From contig NC_135373.1 in NCBI RefSeq assembly GCF_049243985.1, positions 96,281,213 through 96,345,212 on the forward strand: a stretch of 64,000 bases of DNA, in the 5' to 3' direction. Positions 23,620 through 38,600 of this stretch are shown one piece after another. Under the pieces are notes generated by a model, which saw only the letters and a program-made list of their open reading frames with translations, was not told the DNA's origin and made no database searches. A program made the position numbers and the translations under genes. This DNA comes from Paroedura picta (taxonomy: Eukaryota; Chordata; Lepidosauria; Squamata; Gekkonidae). How positions within the stretch are numbered: position 1 is the stretch's first letter; the number at the start of each line of letters is the position of its first letter.

Positions 23620-26600
23620 ATGGCTCATTTAAAGAGAACATTCACAGCCATGAGATGGTGTTTCCCTCTGCTGCTTCTGGCCATCCTGCCTGAATTGCTT
23701 GCGGAGAGAGGTAAGCATGACTTATTTCCCCCTATTCTTCTTCTTCCCCTATATTTAGTTACATACCTGAGAGAGATTCCACTTAATTCTGTCAAGCTAA
23801 AGGTGCATTTTCAATGATTCCTGAATTCCTTGGTAAGCATGCTTTGTATGCACCTCTCTTCAGAATAAGGGGCAACTTAAAACATCTGTTGGGAAAGCTT
23901 TTTGCCTTTAAATTCTCCTTTAATAAAAAAAAATAACTCCAGTTATTCTGAACGGGTTTATTTTAAGAATCTCTGAAGCAAATAACTCGGTATACATAGG
24001 TGGTAGTCCTTGCATAACTAAATCTCCCCAATCAATTCCTAAATCATCTAATAAGTGTAACACCAGCTGTGATGTACATACTTCTGAGAGCCAGTTGTTC
24101 ACTCAGCAAGTATCTTTCTTATAGATGATCCTGTATGTGAACACATGAAGCCGCCTTATACTATCAGAGTCAGTATTGCCTACTCATACCAGGAGCAGCT
24201 CTCCAGGGTCTCAGTCAGGTTGAGGCCTTTGACATCACTTCCTTCCTGATCCTTCTAACTGGAGATGCCTGGGCTTGAACCTGGGACTTTCTGCATGCCA
24301 AGCCTTGCCAGTGAGCCACAGGCCCTCCACCTCATTAGTGGAATGAAACCAATGTGATTAATCAATGCATTTGCTATTTCTTCTACGTTGTTAAAAAGTC
24401 AGACACTCTTTGGGATGTTCTTTGTTCGGGGAGTAGCACAGCAGTAATGAGAAACGTTTCTTTGTTGCAGCTGTCAATGTGGCCATCCAAGGAAACGCTT
24501 TACAATCCAGCACTTTCAGCCCACTAGGGATTGCTAGCAATGCTATTGATGGGATCATCCGAGGTGAATTTTCAGATGGCTCATGCGCCCACACAGATGA
24601 AGAAACCAATCCGTGGTGGATAGTAGACCTGAAGTCAGAATATCAAGTAATTCGTGTAAGCATCAGCAATCGGGTTGACTGCTGTGCATATCGGCTAGAT
24701 GGGGCTGAAATCCGGATTGGGAACTCTCCAGAGGCAGGGGGCACCCTGAATCCCAGGTAATGAAGCAACTGGATATTTTCTAGGATTTTGCAAGATTAGA
24801 ATACAAGAAAGACAAAGATCTGGAAAGGATACAGAGGGATTACTAACCATTTTAGTTCTAAAAATAGTTCCATGTTTAGCAAGTTTGGCATGCTTGTCAG
24901 AAATGTGGGGATATTTTTAGATAAGAAATGAGTGTGAGGACCACATGGTGTTGAATTCATATCACCATGCACATAATGTTTATTGTGGAATAATAAATGA
25001 CACATCAGAATAACAGAAGGATACACATCCATATAGACACTGAAATCATCATGCTCACCTACTCATGCTGGAGTTCTGCATGAGGTCCTTGCAGTTTCAG
25101 AAGAATACTGGTCATGGATAAAGATAGTCTGTAGAAAGTTCCTTTGAAGGGAATCTTCTAATAGAATGAAAGTAAAGGAAAGAACTTATGATGTAAGTAC
25201 AAGAGATACAGACATGGGTATTCCAGTTGGAGTAGGAGATGTGGGAGGTAATTGTTGGTACACCAAGCAGAATCCTTCATCTTGCTTCATATGCCATGAG
25301 CCTATATAGGGTTTCAAGATATTTGTCTCCCGTAGAGAACTTCCCCTTTATAACTGGATTCAACCATATTAACTTGGCTTTCCAAATCAAGGTGCCCCCT
25401 GAGCTGCTCTTGCTTTTGCACTTCTGGTCTACTCAGCCTTGCATCATAACCTGGCAGACTTTTCTGCTTTTGGCCACCTAGCCAGTCTTCCATCTTTTAA
25501 ACTAACATGTTCTTCGTGTTATGTCTTCTTTGCACTTGATTTGTCCCTCTTGCTGTTTCCGTTACCTGCAAAGGAGAGTACACGCAGTAATGGGTTTAAA
25601 CTACAAGTACAACGATATAGGCTAGATATCAGGAAAAAAATGTCACAGTCAGAGTAGTTCAGCAGTGGAATAGGCTGCCTAAGGAGGTGGTGAGCTCCCC
25701 CTCACTGGCAGTCTTTAAGCAAAGGTTGGACACACACCTTTCTTGGATGCTTAGGGCTGATCCTGCGTTGAGCAGGGGGTTGGACTAGATGGCTTGCATA
25801 GCCCCTTCCAACTCTATGATTCTATGATTCTATGATTCTATTCTTACCCATTAACTTCCAGGAATTTTAGTATGTTTATTATCATAACATTTGTAATTCC
25901 CCAGGAATGCCAGTCTTTCAACCTTATCTCACTTTCATACTTCACACATGCTTCCTTCTGTTACAATATCTTCAATGCATACCTTGAATAAATTTCAAAC
26001 TATATATCAATATATTAAGTAATAATAAATAATTAGCTAACGTGGTTACCAGTTACATGCTTATATGGTTTCTTTTCAAGATGTGCTGTGATTGAATCCT
26101 TGGGTCTTGGTGAAACCCAGAGTTTTTACTGTGAAAATAGGCAAGGAAGGTATGTTACTGTTAACCAACCAAATGGAGGAATCCTCACACTTTGTGAAGT
26201 CCAAGTTTTTGGTCAGAAGATAACTTCCGCCAGTAAGTAAAATGTTTCCTGAATGGCTTCTATTTTTGTGTCGAGAGAGCAATTGGGGGGGGGGGGGAGA
26301 ATATATCAACATCACAGATTTAATCTGAGTTAGTCATTCTGTTACCACACAGCATCATGGGAAATGCAATGTTGTAAGAGGGAAGGGCTGAGAAATTATT
26401 ATATAGAATGCTTACATGAGAGTTTGATTTCCATGAGATTGAATTCACAGGTTATGGGAGGGTGGGAACCCTACATCCAATCTGTGGACAGTCACAGTTA
26501 TGTGATATTTGAAGAAAAAAAGACTTAGCACTCTGATTATAGTGGGCTTTCTCAACCAGTTTCATGAACCAGTGTGAAGAATGTTTCAGGGGTTTCTCAG

Positions 26601-29600
26601 TGCCCCCATTTCCCTCTGCCTGCTTGACTGTGTGTTCAAGCAATGCCCCTGGCCTAGCAGGCAGAGATGCAGAAAACAAAACAGCTTAGGTAAACAAATT
26701 ACTTGTATTTATATAAAATGAGGTCTTCCTAAAGATAGTGAGTTAGACCTGTGATTGGTAGAAACTAGTGATTCTCAGGTTTATCCACTTAGTTTGAACC
26801 ACAGTGTTTTGAATAGTTTCTTCTGCACCATGGTACCTCTGCCTGCTTAGTGTAGCGTTTCTCAACTTTTTTACCATTGAGAAACCCCTGAGAAACCATT
26901 CTTCAGGCTCCAAGAAACCCCAGAAGTGGTGCAACTGTGCAGAATATGGTTGGGAAGCATAGCTGTGTACATGCCCACCTGGGACCCCTCCCCTTCCTCC
27001 AGGCCTATCATTGGTCGTTTGGGGGGGGGTCGACATGACCATATATGGTAATATCACCTGATAAATGTTTAACAAATTAAAAAATTATATTAAAAATTAA
27101 CTCCTGCCCATTCAGGAAATCCTTCCAGGCCTCCCGAGAAACCCCAGGGTTTCGCAAACCCTGGTTGAGAAAGCCTGGCTTAGTTACCCGGCTCGCCATA
27201 TCAGAAGTCCACACTCCTAACCACTATGCCAAGCTGGCTCTCTACTAATCATCTAATACAATCAGATATTATATTGTAAACTAATACAATCAGATATTAT
27301 GTTCATCCAGATTAGAAGAAGAAGAAGAAGAGTTGGCTCTTATATGCCGCTTTTCCCTACCCGAAGGAGGCTCAAAGTGGCTTACAGTCGCCTTCCCATT
27401 CCTCTCCCCACAACTAAAAAAGTGAATGTTCCAGTGTTAATGAATATTTTCCTAAAAGTAGTAATTAAAGGTTAATTTATATTGTACTTTTTTCTTCCTA
27501 GAGATAGTATAATATAGAAAGTTGCATGTGGGGGAGTGCAGAATCAAACCCAGATCGCGAGATTAGAAGTCTGCACTCCTAATTACTACACCAAGATGGT
27601 GTGATGTCAGTGATGTCACATGTGATATCAGTGCCATCTTTCTTAGGCATGTATCTATTGAATCTACTGAATCCCTTTCTCCTCTTGCTGTCCCTCCTGC
27701 CTCCCATTATTTGGGAAACTGAAGCCAGACAAGGAGGTAGCAGAATAACAATCAGATCAGAAAGTTTCTTAAAGCTCCTATTTACAAACAGGACCTTGGT
27801 TGGGTACGAAAATTCTGACTGCTTACCCCTAGTAAACTATAAAAAAGTAAGCTAATTGCATAATAAAACCTAATAAGTGAAATAGGGACACGTCTTTGAA
27901 AAGAATATTTAGCGGTGAATGGTTCCCAGGGGATTTAAAAGTTATAGTTTGTTGTCACTTATTTTAGCACAACTCCAAAACATGTATCTATGCCTAATTT
28001 TGTACATCACATACTATGGGAGTTTTAGCTAAGGCTTTTTGTTTCTTTTTATAATTTCCACACAAGCTGAGTCCAGACCAGAGCAGATTCAGCCTTCCAG
28101 ACCACTGGCACATGGAGAGCAAGATGAGACCTCTGGTAACCAACTCATTATATCTAGCGGACATGAAACGTATGAAACTGGATAATGTTGAGTCAAGATA
28201 TTAGTCCCTATCGTTCAACACTCTCTGTGCTAATTGGTAGCACCTCCCCTACCTCAGGCTAGCAAAGCATCTTTCTCAGCTCTGTCACATGAGAGTGCCA
28301 GGGATTGAACTTGGAACCCTTTGCCCTCTAAGCACATAGTCTGTCCCTGACCTACGGCCTCACTCCTTTCAAGATCAAAGAGTATAACTGTACTGTATTG
28401 CTAGTTATGCATTCAAATAATCCAGATCCAGTGTGTAAGCTCTTTCTAATGTAAATAGGTTTCAGGGGGGGTTTTGTGTGTGATTTAAACACAAAAGGTG
28501 TGTGTTTGAATAAAGTTTGAATCCAGTGGCACCTTTACAATCAACAGTTTTCTCCAAGGTAGAAGTTTCTGTGTGCATGTACACTTCAGGTGCATCTGAA
28601 GAACCTGTATCTGAAGAAGTGTACATGCACAGGAAATCTTATACCTTGTGTTGTGTAGGCAGTCTGCTCAAGAGCTGCAGTATGCAAATGAGGGATTCTA
28701 GTGTGATCAATGAGTGGCTTGTAGTAGAACTCTGTTATAGACCAATCAGACGGCTCCGTTAAAGGCCAATAAAGTTCCTTGGCGGGCCAGCTCATATGTA
28801 TATAAGTACCATGAATTCCTATGTTTCTGTTTGGCGTTTTAGTTGGTGTTGGTGTTGAATAAAGAGCTGTTGGATTTTAAGAAACTGATTCTGTGTCATA
28901 CCGAACCCACAGACTTAATAACTTGAATAAAATTTTACTAGTTTTCAAAGTGCCCCTGGACTCAAACTTTGCTGCTTCAGACTAACACAGCTGCCCACCT
29001 GGTTTTATCTTCATGAAAAAGAGAGTTTGTCTTTGTTCTTTTATATATAGATACAGGACCCAATGTTGCTCTTGAAGGAAAGGCATTCCAGATCAGCACC
29101 TACAACTCACTTGGAGAGCCTGAGAATGCTGTTGATGGAGCTTCATCTGCCAACTACATGCATGGGCATTGCACCCACACGGATCTTGAAATTAATCCGT
29201 GGTGGACAGTGGATTTAGGAGCAGTGTTTCAAGTGCGCAAAGTCAGTGTCCTCAATCGAGGGGACTGCTGTGCAGATCGGATCAATGGGGCTGAAATCCG
29301 AATTGGGAACTCACCTGAAAAAGGAGGAATAACAAATCCAAGGTACCGCAAATAGAATGAAGCAGCAAGGTTCATAACAGTTTGATGCATGGAATTGTGC
29401 AAGCCAATAGGTTGCCATGGACTGAGGGGGAAAAAAACCTTCTCTTTTGTGCTTTATCACTAACTAGCAATAAAGCCGGTTGTGCAAAAAAGTACAACAG
29501 GCTCTAGAATACTGTTGATACTCAGGTGAACAGTGTACACATGCAATGTAATTCATATACATAAAAGCAAAGAATTTAATAGGTAGCACAGTTCTATCTC

Positions 29601-32600
29601 ACTCTTCTTCCAAGGATCTCAGAATAGGATACCTTCCCTCATAACACCTCCCCCCCCCAAAAAAAAGTTTGTGTTAGGCTGAAAGAGGGCGAGAAAGAGA
29701 GCAACTGGCCCAAGGCCACTCAACCAGCTTCAGAACAAAGGATCTAAACCAACTTCTTTAGAAGAGGCTTGCTCGACCATGGAGAAGGGCAAGGCATGTG
29801 ATGTGTTCTCATAGGTCAGCTGACATTGCAGGACAGGCTCATGATGGCCTTGCTGGGGAATAGGGTTGCTAATTTCAGGTTGGGAAATTTCTGTTTGAAA
29901 CACCTGGTCCTTCTCTGCCCCCCCTCCTCCCCAACTCCTACTGTCACCTTCCCTGTGATTCCTTTGCCTTTGATTGAGAGTTCAGCTAATTCTACTTGAA
30001 ATTCTGGACCACTTATGCCTTTGATTTTGTAGGATCTGTTTGGCAAATACGGATTTTTATTTACCAGACCTATTTCTGTCCTTTTTACAATTTTGACAGT
30101 TTTGGGTGATGTTTGGGTTTGTCCCTTGTCTGATTTTGGACAATAGGCATTTACCTGTCCCTCTTGCTGACAGGATAACACACTATCCCTACTTGTCTAT
30201 TTTGTATGAGAGTGTTCTTCCTCACAGGGTTAGTGTTAGATGGCTCACTTTTTCTTGAAGTGTCCCAAACTTTATTTTTCTTGATGCAAGGTAGAAAAAA
30301 AAATCTCCCCCAAGTCTCCTTCAATCTCATCCAATAAAGTGATGGCTTCTTCCACTGTTTTAATTTTTTTTATCTCTCAGGAACCATCTAAATTGTGAGG
30401 AAATTTCCCCGTAAAACAATTCTAAGCCTATCAGTCGCTTCAGTTCTCCAATAATTGTTACTTTACTCCCCTCAGCCCACGTCTTCAGGGCTCTGCCTTG
30501 GCAACAACCTAGCTGGGCATAAGTTTCACCTGGGTTTCTTTTCATTTCCCTAATGTATTGTAACACCACCATTCAGTGCCACTCCTCATGAGGGCTAGCC
30601 CCATCAATGCTTCACCTCCCCCCCCCATCCACTCCCCCAGCAAATATGGCAAAGCAGCATCTTCTGCATGCACTAGCCCAGAAACTGTTATCCTGGCTAC
30701 TGCCATACGAGACAGCCCTTAGAACTCTTGTGGCGATCATCCCCCAAAGTCCCGCCTCCCCTCCACGGCTCTGAATCAATTGTCTCCAGTTTGGTGTAGT
30801 GGTTAGGAGTGTGGACTTCTAATCTGGCAAGCCGGGTTTGATTCCCCGCTCCTTCTCCACATGCAGCCAGATGGGTGACTTTGGGCTCGCCACAGCACTG
30901 ATAAAACTGTTCTGACCGAGCAGTGATATCAGGGCTCTCTCAGCCTCACCTACCTCACAGGGTGTCTGTTGTGGAGAGAGGAAAGGGAAGGCAACTGTAA
31001 GCTGCTTTGAGACTCGTTTGGGTAGAGAAAAGTGGCATAGAAGAACCAATTCTTCCTGCTTTAAGAAGTGATTTGTCTACCAGTATGCCTGGCAGGAGGA
31101 GGATTGATGGTACTAATGCATAAGACTTTGATTCTGTTCAAGGTGTGCTACAATTAACTCTCTGAGTACAGGAGAAACAGGCATTTTTGACTGTGGAGAA
31201 GCACAAGGGCAGTATGTAACTGTTACTATCCCAGGCATACAATATCTTACTCTCTGTGAAGTCCAAGTGTTTGGTGTGAAGCTAAATACTTCTGGTAAGT
31301 AGAAGATTTCCCAGCCACCTTATTTGACTTTATAGTCAGCTTTTGCTGGAATGCCTTTACTAGATGTTTTGTACAGATTATTTCATTTTAATTTGTTTTT
31401 CGATGATTTGGATCTTTATCAATAACTCACTGTAGCATTTAATTTATATTTTACTCCTTGGCTTGTAGGAGATTTGAATATTGCTAATAGGGCAGGGACC
31501 TCAATTTATTTTCAAAATTGCACAAGTTACCCAGAGCAGAAGGGCATTCTGTGACATCACAGCAGTTCTGTGACATCACAGCCAGCGGGAAGATCTGCAA
31601 GTGGTAGTCCTTTTGTAGCCTTATGGTAGCAACAAAGTATTTCTTTAAGCGAAAGCACTGCTTTGGAAATCAATAGTGAAAGGCAAATAATAGGAATACA
31701 ATTTTATTATTTATCCACAAGATGAGTATGGAGACGTATTCAAAATGCTGTGCTTACTCAGTGTTGCCTTATTATCTAAACATCCAGATTCTCTATTTGA
31801 ACATATTAAGGGATTATGCTGGTCAAATAATTAAGCCCACAGCAGACATGCTTTGACCTCTGTCTATGCCATACAGTTCATAGAATGGCTTTGCCTTCAG
31901 ATAGCAATAGCTATTTCTTGGTTTATATTATCCAGCTTTATTTCCAGACAGCCATCATGCAAGCCACCAGGGCATTTGGTAGACATTCTAAGGATGTGGC
32001 GCAAGAAAGGCTTTCCCAATATTCAGGTGCATTGCGTGTGTATATGCGAAGTCAGCAGATATAAGCACCCAGTGCAAGCTGATCTGTGCCAAACAGGTAT
32101 ATAGAGAATGAAGAAAGGATAAATGTAGGCTGATGAGAAAGTAGTCCCGAGCCCTTCCCTGCCCACATCTCTGCCTCCCAACTGGCCTTTGACTTCCTAT
32201 TTGATGTAGGTTCACTTGTGCTCGTGGAGGCTGGCTGGGAGAAAAGCAATGGGAAGAATGGAGTTCTGATGGGGAGAGCCTGAACTGTGGCAACATTCAG
32301 TACCACTCTCCCACCTGTCCCTCTGTGGGAAGCTGCCCTTGTGTCTGTTTAGCAGCAAGCCATATTCTGCTGCTAACCCACCTTGCTGGCCATTGAGAGT
32401 GCCATCGTTTATAAGAGTTACTTTTATAAGTCTGTGGGTCTGCTCAGGACTTCACCTAGAAGAAGTGGTGAAGGCTGAGCTGTTGCAAACATGTCTTCGT
32501 TATGATGCTGATGGTGAGGAGGGGCAATGCAGTCGTGCATCGAGAAGCCACACTTGCAAGTCTGGGATCTCACCGAAAAGACAAATGGCAATCCAACACA

Positions 32601-35600
32601 CAAGAAGATGGGGGTCCCGAATGGGGAAATGCATTTCATGAGGCAAGGATCTCTGAAGGGGTCTTAACAGCACTTTCGTAAACACGTTTGGTTTAGAAGT
32701 AAGCCTGTCTGGATTCAGTGGGACTTACTCCCAAGTAATAGTCCTTAAGAATGCAAACAAGAACCATTTGGGAATAATAATTCTCTAACACTGTTCCCAT
32801 CTTTGCTTTGCTTTAGAGCCCAGTGGTACCTTTCAGCTCATAGCCTGAATAAAATCTGTTGGTCTTAAAGGAACCACTGAACTCAAGACTTGTTCTGCTG
32901 CTTCAGACCAACTTGAATCTTTGCTTTGATTTCTTCCTGACAGAACTTTCCTCAGGAATTGAGCAGTATGTAAAGCCAAGAAAGCCTTTTAGACGGCCAG
33001 GTGCAGTGACAAAAGGAAGATCCCTCTACTCAGTCGGTAAGCTGGCTCTTGTAAGACAGGCGTTCTGAAGAAACAGACCAAGTGGCCTGTTTCTCCGTCG
33101 ATCATGTGAATCCCTGCAAAGAAGATCCTGCCTGTCCAGCTTGCTCTTCATTTACAGAGTTAATGCTGTTGCTTGAAGGCTGGTAGTTTTTATCGGTGGC
33201 AAATAGTCTATCAGTGTTCTTGGGGTGTTGTGACCCCTTCCAAGGAAATGTCTTCTTGCAGAGCAGGGTCTTGCATTGGGGAAAGTCCTCAAGGATATCC
33301 CAAGGGTTCAGTGGAACTGCTCTCATCAGAGGCCTAATGAATTTCAGTGGTCGGGGTCAAGGGCATTAGAAGGATATTGCCTTCATGCCCTGTTGATGGT
33401 CCTACTAGTTACTTCTGCCCTGATCCTGGATATCCCAGGCTAGCCAGCCTCATCAGTTCTCAGAAACTAAATGGGGGGCAAGCTCTGGTTAGTATTAAGA
33501 TTGAAGACCATCTGCATGTGGAGGGTGAATGGGGAATCAAACCTAGATCTTGACGCTGCTGCTCTTAACCATTGCACCAAACTAGGTGTGGCAGTTATTT
33601 CCAGCCATGCTTAGCTCAGCACTCTGTGGTGTGGCCTTCAGAGCTAACAAAGGAAAGAAACTGTGCCTTTCACCTCAGCTGCATTCCTGCCACAAAGGAT
33701 TCTATAGCTCTGAGATGTCTCCCTACGTTACGACAATTTTACCACTCCACTGTTTGCCTAGATTTCTACTTAGATGTGGGGAACCCCTCCCTAATTCTTT
33801 CACAGTACAAAATTAAACTACAGGTCCCCTGCTATTTTATTTTGTTACAATAGGTTTACACAGTCACCCCTCTTTTTCTCTCCCTCATTCATTCATTCAT
33901 TCATTCATTCATTCATTCATTCATTCATTCATTCATTCATTCATTCATTCATTCATTCATTCATTCATTCATTCATTCATTCACATGATTCTTTCTTGTA
34001 GTCTATAATGCAGCCCTTGATGGAAAGGCACTCCAGTCCAGCATCTACAATCATTTGGGAGGCCCTGAAAATGCCCTTGAAGACTTTGGATCATCTAACT
34101 ATTTACGTGGACATTGCACGCACACACAGCAAGAAGACAACCCATGGTGGATGGTTGACTTGAGGGCAAGGTTTAAGGTGTCTAGTCTGCATGTCACTAA
34201 CCGGGGGGACTGCTGTGAAGAACGCTTAGAAGGTGCTGAGATCCGAATTGGGAACTCAAAAGACCAAGGTGGCACCTCAAATCCCAGGTACACTTTATAA
34301 GCTAACGTTTTTATTTATTTGCACTTACTTCATTTATAGCCTGCTTTTTTCACTGAGGCTCAAGGTTGATTACTAAATAAAAAATGATTCAATCATACAA
34401 CAGAAGATGTCCAATAAAAGATACAATACTAGAGTTACATAATTGGGAAATAATGAAACATAAAATTGCATAAGGCATGACATACCATAATGAAGGAAGA
34501 TTACAAAGGTGTAAGACAAGGGACAAGGAAAGTAATTTTTGAAGAAACAAAGGAGAGAAACATGGAGCCATCACAGAATTAGGGCACAGATAGAGAACAG
34601 AGTGGATCCAAACAGATCCCTGACAGTTTCTTTTATAAAAATTGTGAGAAGCCTTTATTCTTTGCTTTGTTTTGTGGGTATTAACTTGTTTCTTATAGAA
34701 GTCTTTAATCCTCAAACAATTACTCATGAATATGGACTGTTTTTTTTGTCAAGGTGTGCCACAATCACCATGATGGGTGCTGGGGAAACACGAAAATTTG
34801 ACTGTGGAGAAATGATAGGGCAGTATGTGACACTCACCATCCCAGGCAAAAAGAAATATCTCTCAGTCTGTGAAGTTCAAGTGTTTGGTGTGAGGGTACC
34901 CCCCCTCAGTAAGTATAAACATTTCCCATTTGAATGTAGTGTTGGTACATAGCTGACCTTTTTGTGGAGCAACTCAGCTGCTTAACCAAGTGCACCTTCT
35001 CCTTGAATTCAGAATTCAGATAATCAGTTTTCAGGAATATTTCCGAAACTTGTGACATTTCCTTAATCCAGAAAAAAATTCCAGCCAAAAACTGTGTGTG
35101 TTAAATGCTGCCTTGTCACTTCTGACGTATGATAACTCTATGAACGACTTCTCAAACATCCTATTGTTAACAGCCTTACTCAGGCTTGCACACGGAGGGA
35201 CATAGTTTCCTTACTTGAGCCAATCCATCCCATGTTGGGTCTTCTTTTCCTACTGCTTTTAACTTTTCCTAGCATCAGTGTCTTTTCCAGTGAATCTTGT
35301 CTTCTCAGAACGTGACCCAAGTATGATGGCCTCCGTTTTGTCACGGTAACTTCTTGGGAGAGTTCAGGTTTGATTTGATTTAGACCCCACTCTTTTTTGT
35401 TTGTTTGTTTGTTTTTTGGCACTCTCCTCCAATACCAAGGGGGTTTCCAAATTCCATTTAGAAAGTTTGGTTTACCATTTTTTATGGAATTCCAACACAA
35501 CTGAAATTTTCCTAAAATCCACTGAGAAATCATTCTGAAGGGTGAGAACAGTGACAGAAAAGCCTTATAGTCAGAATCAGGATGCACCCTTGAAGGGAGT

Positions 35601-38600
35601 GGGACAACCAACAAATGTTGCTATGCTGAGAGAGGTGGCTGCATGAGCTCATGTTTAGAGACACGGCTCTTTGGGTTTGTGATCCCAGATCCTGAAGGGC
35701 TTTAAAAGCAAGTGAAGAAGAGTTTGATCTGGAGATGTACTGGCAGAAATCAGGCTGCTGCATTTGACACCAGGTATAGTTCCTAATGTGCTTGTAAGTG
35801 CAGCCCCACATAAAACATGTCACAACGACTGAATCTTGGGGGTTCTACAGCATGGATCAGCATGGCAAGCCACAGTCTACAGTTACAGATAAAGTGGAAT
35901 TGAACAAACATGTCTTTAGCCATTGTGAAAACTTGCGTCTCTGATAATGGAAGTGGTCCAAAAATGTCCCTGAGCTCTTCACATTACCCATCAGACAAAC
36001 TGAACCCCAGACAGAGAAGAGAACCTTCTCAGGGGCAGATGCCTTATCAACCAGCACCTTCACGTGCAGCCAGCTGGATCAATCATGGTTCTCTCAGAGC
36101 AGTTCTCTTAAAGCTCTTTTAGCCCCACCTACCTCACAGGGTGTCTGTTGTAAGGAGAGGAATGGAAAGGTGCTTGAAGCAGCTTTGGGACTCTTTCATT
36201 TTAGGCAGATTGAAAGTCTGTTTGCATGACACTAAAACACCTGCTGATCATGGGAGCATGTCAGTCTGGACTGGCTCTGGTGTGTGATGGAACGGTGCAG
36301 TACTGCTGAACTAACTGAAGTTCGGTCAACACTGACACTGTAATTAGGTATCAAGGCAAACTGAGAATTAATTTAGAATGTAGCATCAGACTTCATTTTA
36401 TTTGATTGATTTTGATTTTTATACTGCCCCCTCCCCAGCAAGCTGGCTCAGGGCAGTTTCCAATATGTTCAAACCAACATTACAAGGGTTCAAAAATAAA
36501 TTCTATATCTATAATAAAACATAATTAAAAAAACTAAAATCCATTCAAATAATTGCACCATCAAACAGCTGTTAGCTAAGATTGTTTCCTACGATGCTGT
36601 CAGTAGTCACTAATTGACTCGCCATGGGCTGGAGTGAATTCTGAGTTCTGACTGAGTTCTTCCTGCAGCCATTAAGTCTTGAGTGGTCCTATGAAGCTGT
36701 GAGACCTGGACTATGGTGGCTGTTTTGGCACACAAGCCAGCATGCAAGAACTTGCCACGACAATCTGTCCCTCAGGCATTTTAGCTTCTACCCAGATTCA
36801 TAGTTTACCATATCTACAACCGTCCTATTAGTCCCAATGTAATCTTTGTAGTCCCAAAGGAAATCTTTGTTACGTTCCCTATTCTCTGTTATCTCTAATG
36901 ACAAACAATGTTTCATCAAAAATCTGCAAGGGGGGAGGGGGAGGTACACAGGACTAAGTTAGAAGACCCCAAGCTTGCAGGGGGAAATACAGTTTTTTTT
37001 TTAAAGGGGGGAGCTAATCCCTCAAACAGAATAAGGGTTGCACAGATGCTATTGGGGAAAAGAACTGGTATCTAATCTGTCATCTATGATATCTATGATT
37101 CTATCCAATCATGGAAGGAGATGGGTGAGGGAACAGGAATGGAAAAAGCAGGGGCAAGAAGAGGTCCTACAGGGCAGCCATGGGGAAGGACTACAGTTGA
37201 TAGTCTTTTCACTGAACTTCAAGGCAGAACCATAATATACGGAAAGTAGGTGAGAGCAGAAAAAAGGGGGTGAGGTGGGGAATAGGGAGAAGATGGGGAA
37301 AGAAGAAAACTGCATGGGTTGTGAGGATGTAGAAGAGCATGATGGGGGCACGGTGATGGGGAGGAAGAAATATCAGCAAGAGGAGGGGGAGAAGGAACAG
37401 AGACTAAATGGATGGAACTGAACTGAAGCAAAAGGGGTTGAAAACAGAGGGGGATAGAGAGGGATTTCCCTTCACTTCCAGGTTCACGTGGGGCACCCTC
37501 TTTTGGCATAACTATCTGAGAATTCACTTGCTTAGTTTTCTGAGTTTTTGTTCTCGTTGTTTAACTCTTTTCCCCTTATAGTCCCCAATGTGGCCCTTGG
37601 AGGTACTGCATCCCAGTCCAGCACCTTAAACAAACTTGGAGTGGCAGAGAATGCCATTGATGGGTCTACATCAGTCAACTTCATGCGTAGGTCATGCACT
37701 CATACAGATCTGGAGCTTAATCCATGGTGGACCGTGGACCTGAAGGCAGAGTTTAGTGTCTCCAGTGTAAGTCTCACCAATCGAGAAGACTGCTGTGCTT
37801 CGCGGCTCAATGGGGCTGAAATCCGGATTGGGAACTCTTTGGAAGAAGGAGGAACTAGAAATCCGAGGTACCTGCTGGCTTGATGATCTCTTAGTACTGG
37901 CAGAAATAATGCCCAGGGAAGAAAATAGAATGGTTAAGACTGGTATGCTGGACCAATGTGCTTTCATTCTTTCAAAACAAATTAAACTGTCGTCAATGAT
38001 GTTTTTCAAACGACCACTTGATACTAATATGAATTCATGTCCTTTCAAGGTGTGCAATAGTTACCTCAGTGGGTGCTGGAGAAACCCAGAATTATAAATG
38101 TGAAGGAATGCATGGACAGTATGTAACGATTACCATTCCTGGATTTCATTATCTCACACTGTGTGAAGTCGAAGTGTTTGGTATGAAGGTTGAATCTTCT
38201 GGTAAGTAGAGAGCTTACTCAGCCAACTGTTTCAATATGAAGATACTTTTCTTGCCAGAGAGGCTTTGCTTTGGTTCCTGATCACTTCTACAAGGCCATT
38301 TCCCCCTTACTGCAACTGACTTGTCCCTTCACAATGACCTTGCTCCAGGGGGAGAGAATGGCCTTGCTGCTGAGAAAAGAAATCTTGCTTGGTCTAAAGC
38401 TGGAGATGGGGGGCACTGGCTATCAGACAGAGGTTTTTTAAGTTGCTGTATCTAAGAACACTACAGTATGACAGCCAGAAAGCAAAATAAGCTGAGTACC
38501 TGGAGGTGCATTGTAGTGAGGAACAAGTGAACGGCCAGAGCCACGCAGGGGGGCAGTCTTAGTTATGGATGAAGACTGGGGAAGGCCAAAAAAGAGGGAA

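Noticed and set aside
28571-28800. Small frames on both strands upstream of lectin exon 5
   Set aside because: They lie in the short repeat and LTR-like insert and have no coding signature of their own.
33887-33982. Regular tandem array that might suggest a CRISPR-like or satellite structure
   Set aside because: It is a plain ATTC tetranucleotide run with no spacers, in an intron of a eukaryotic gene.
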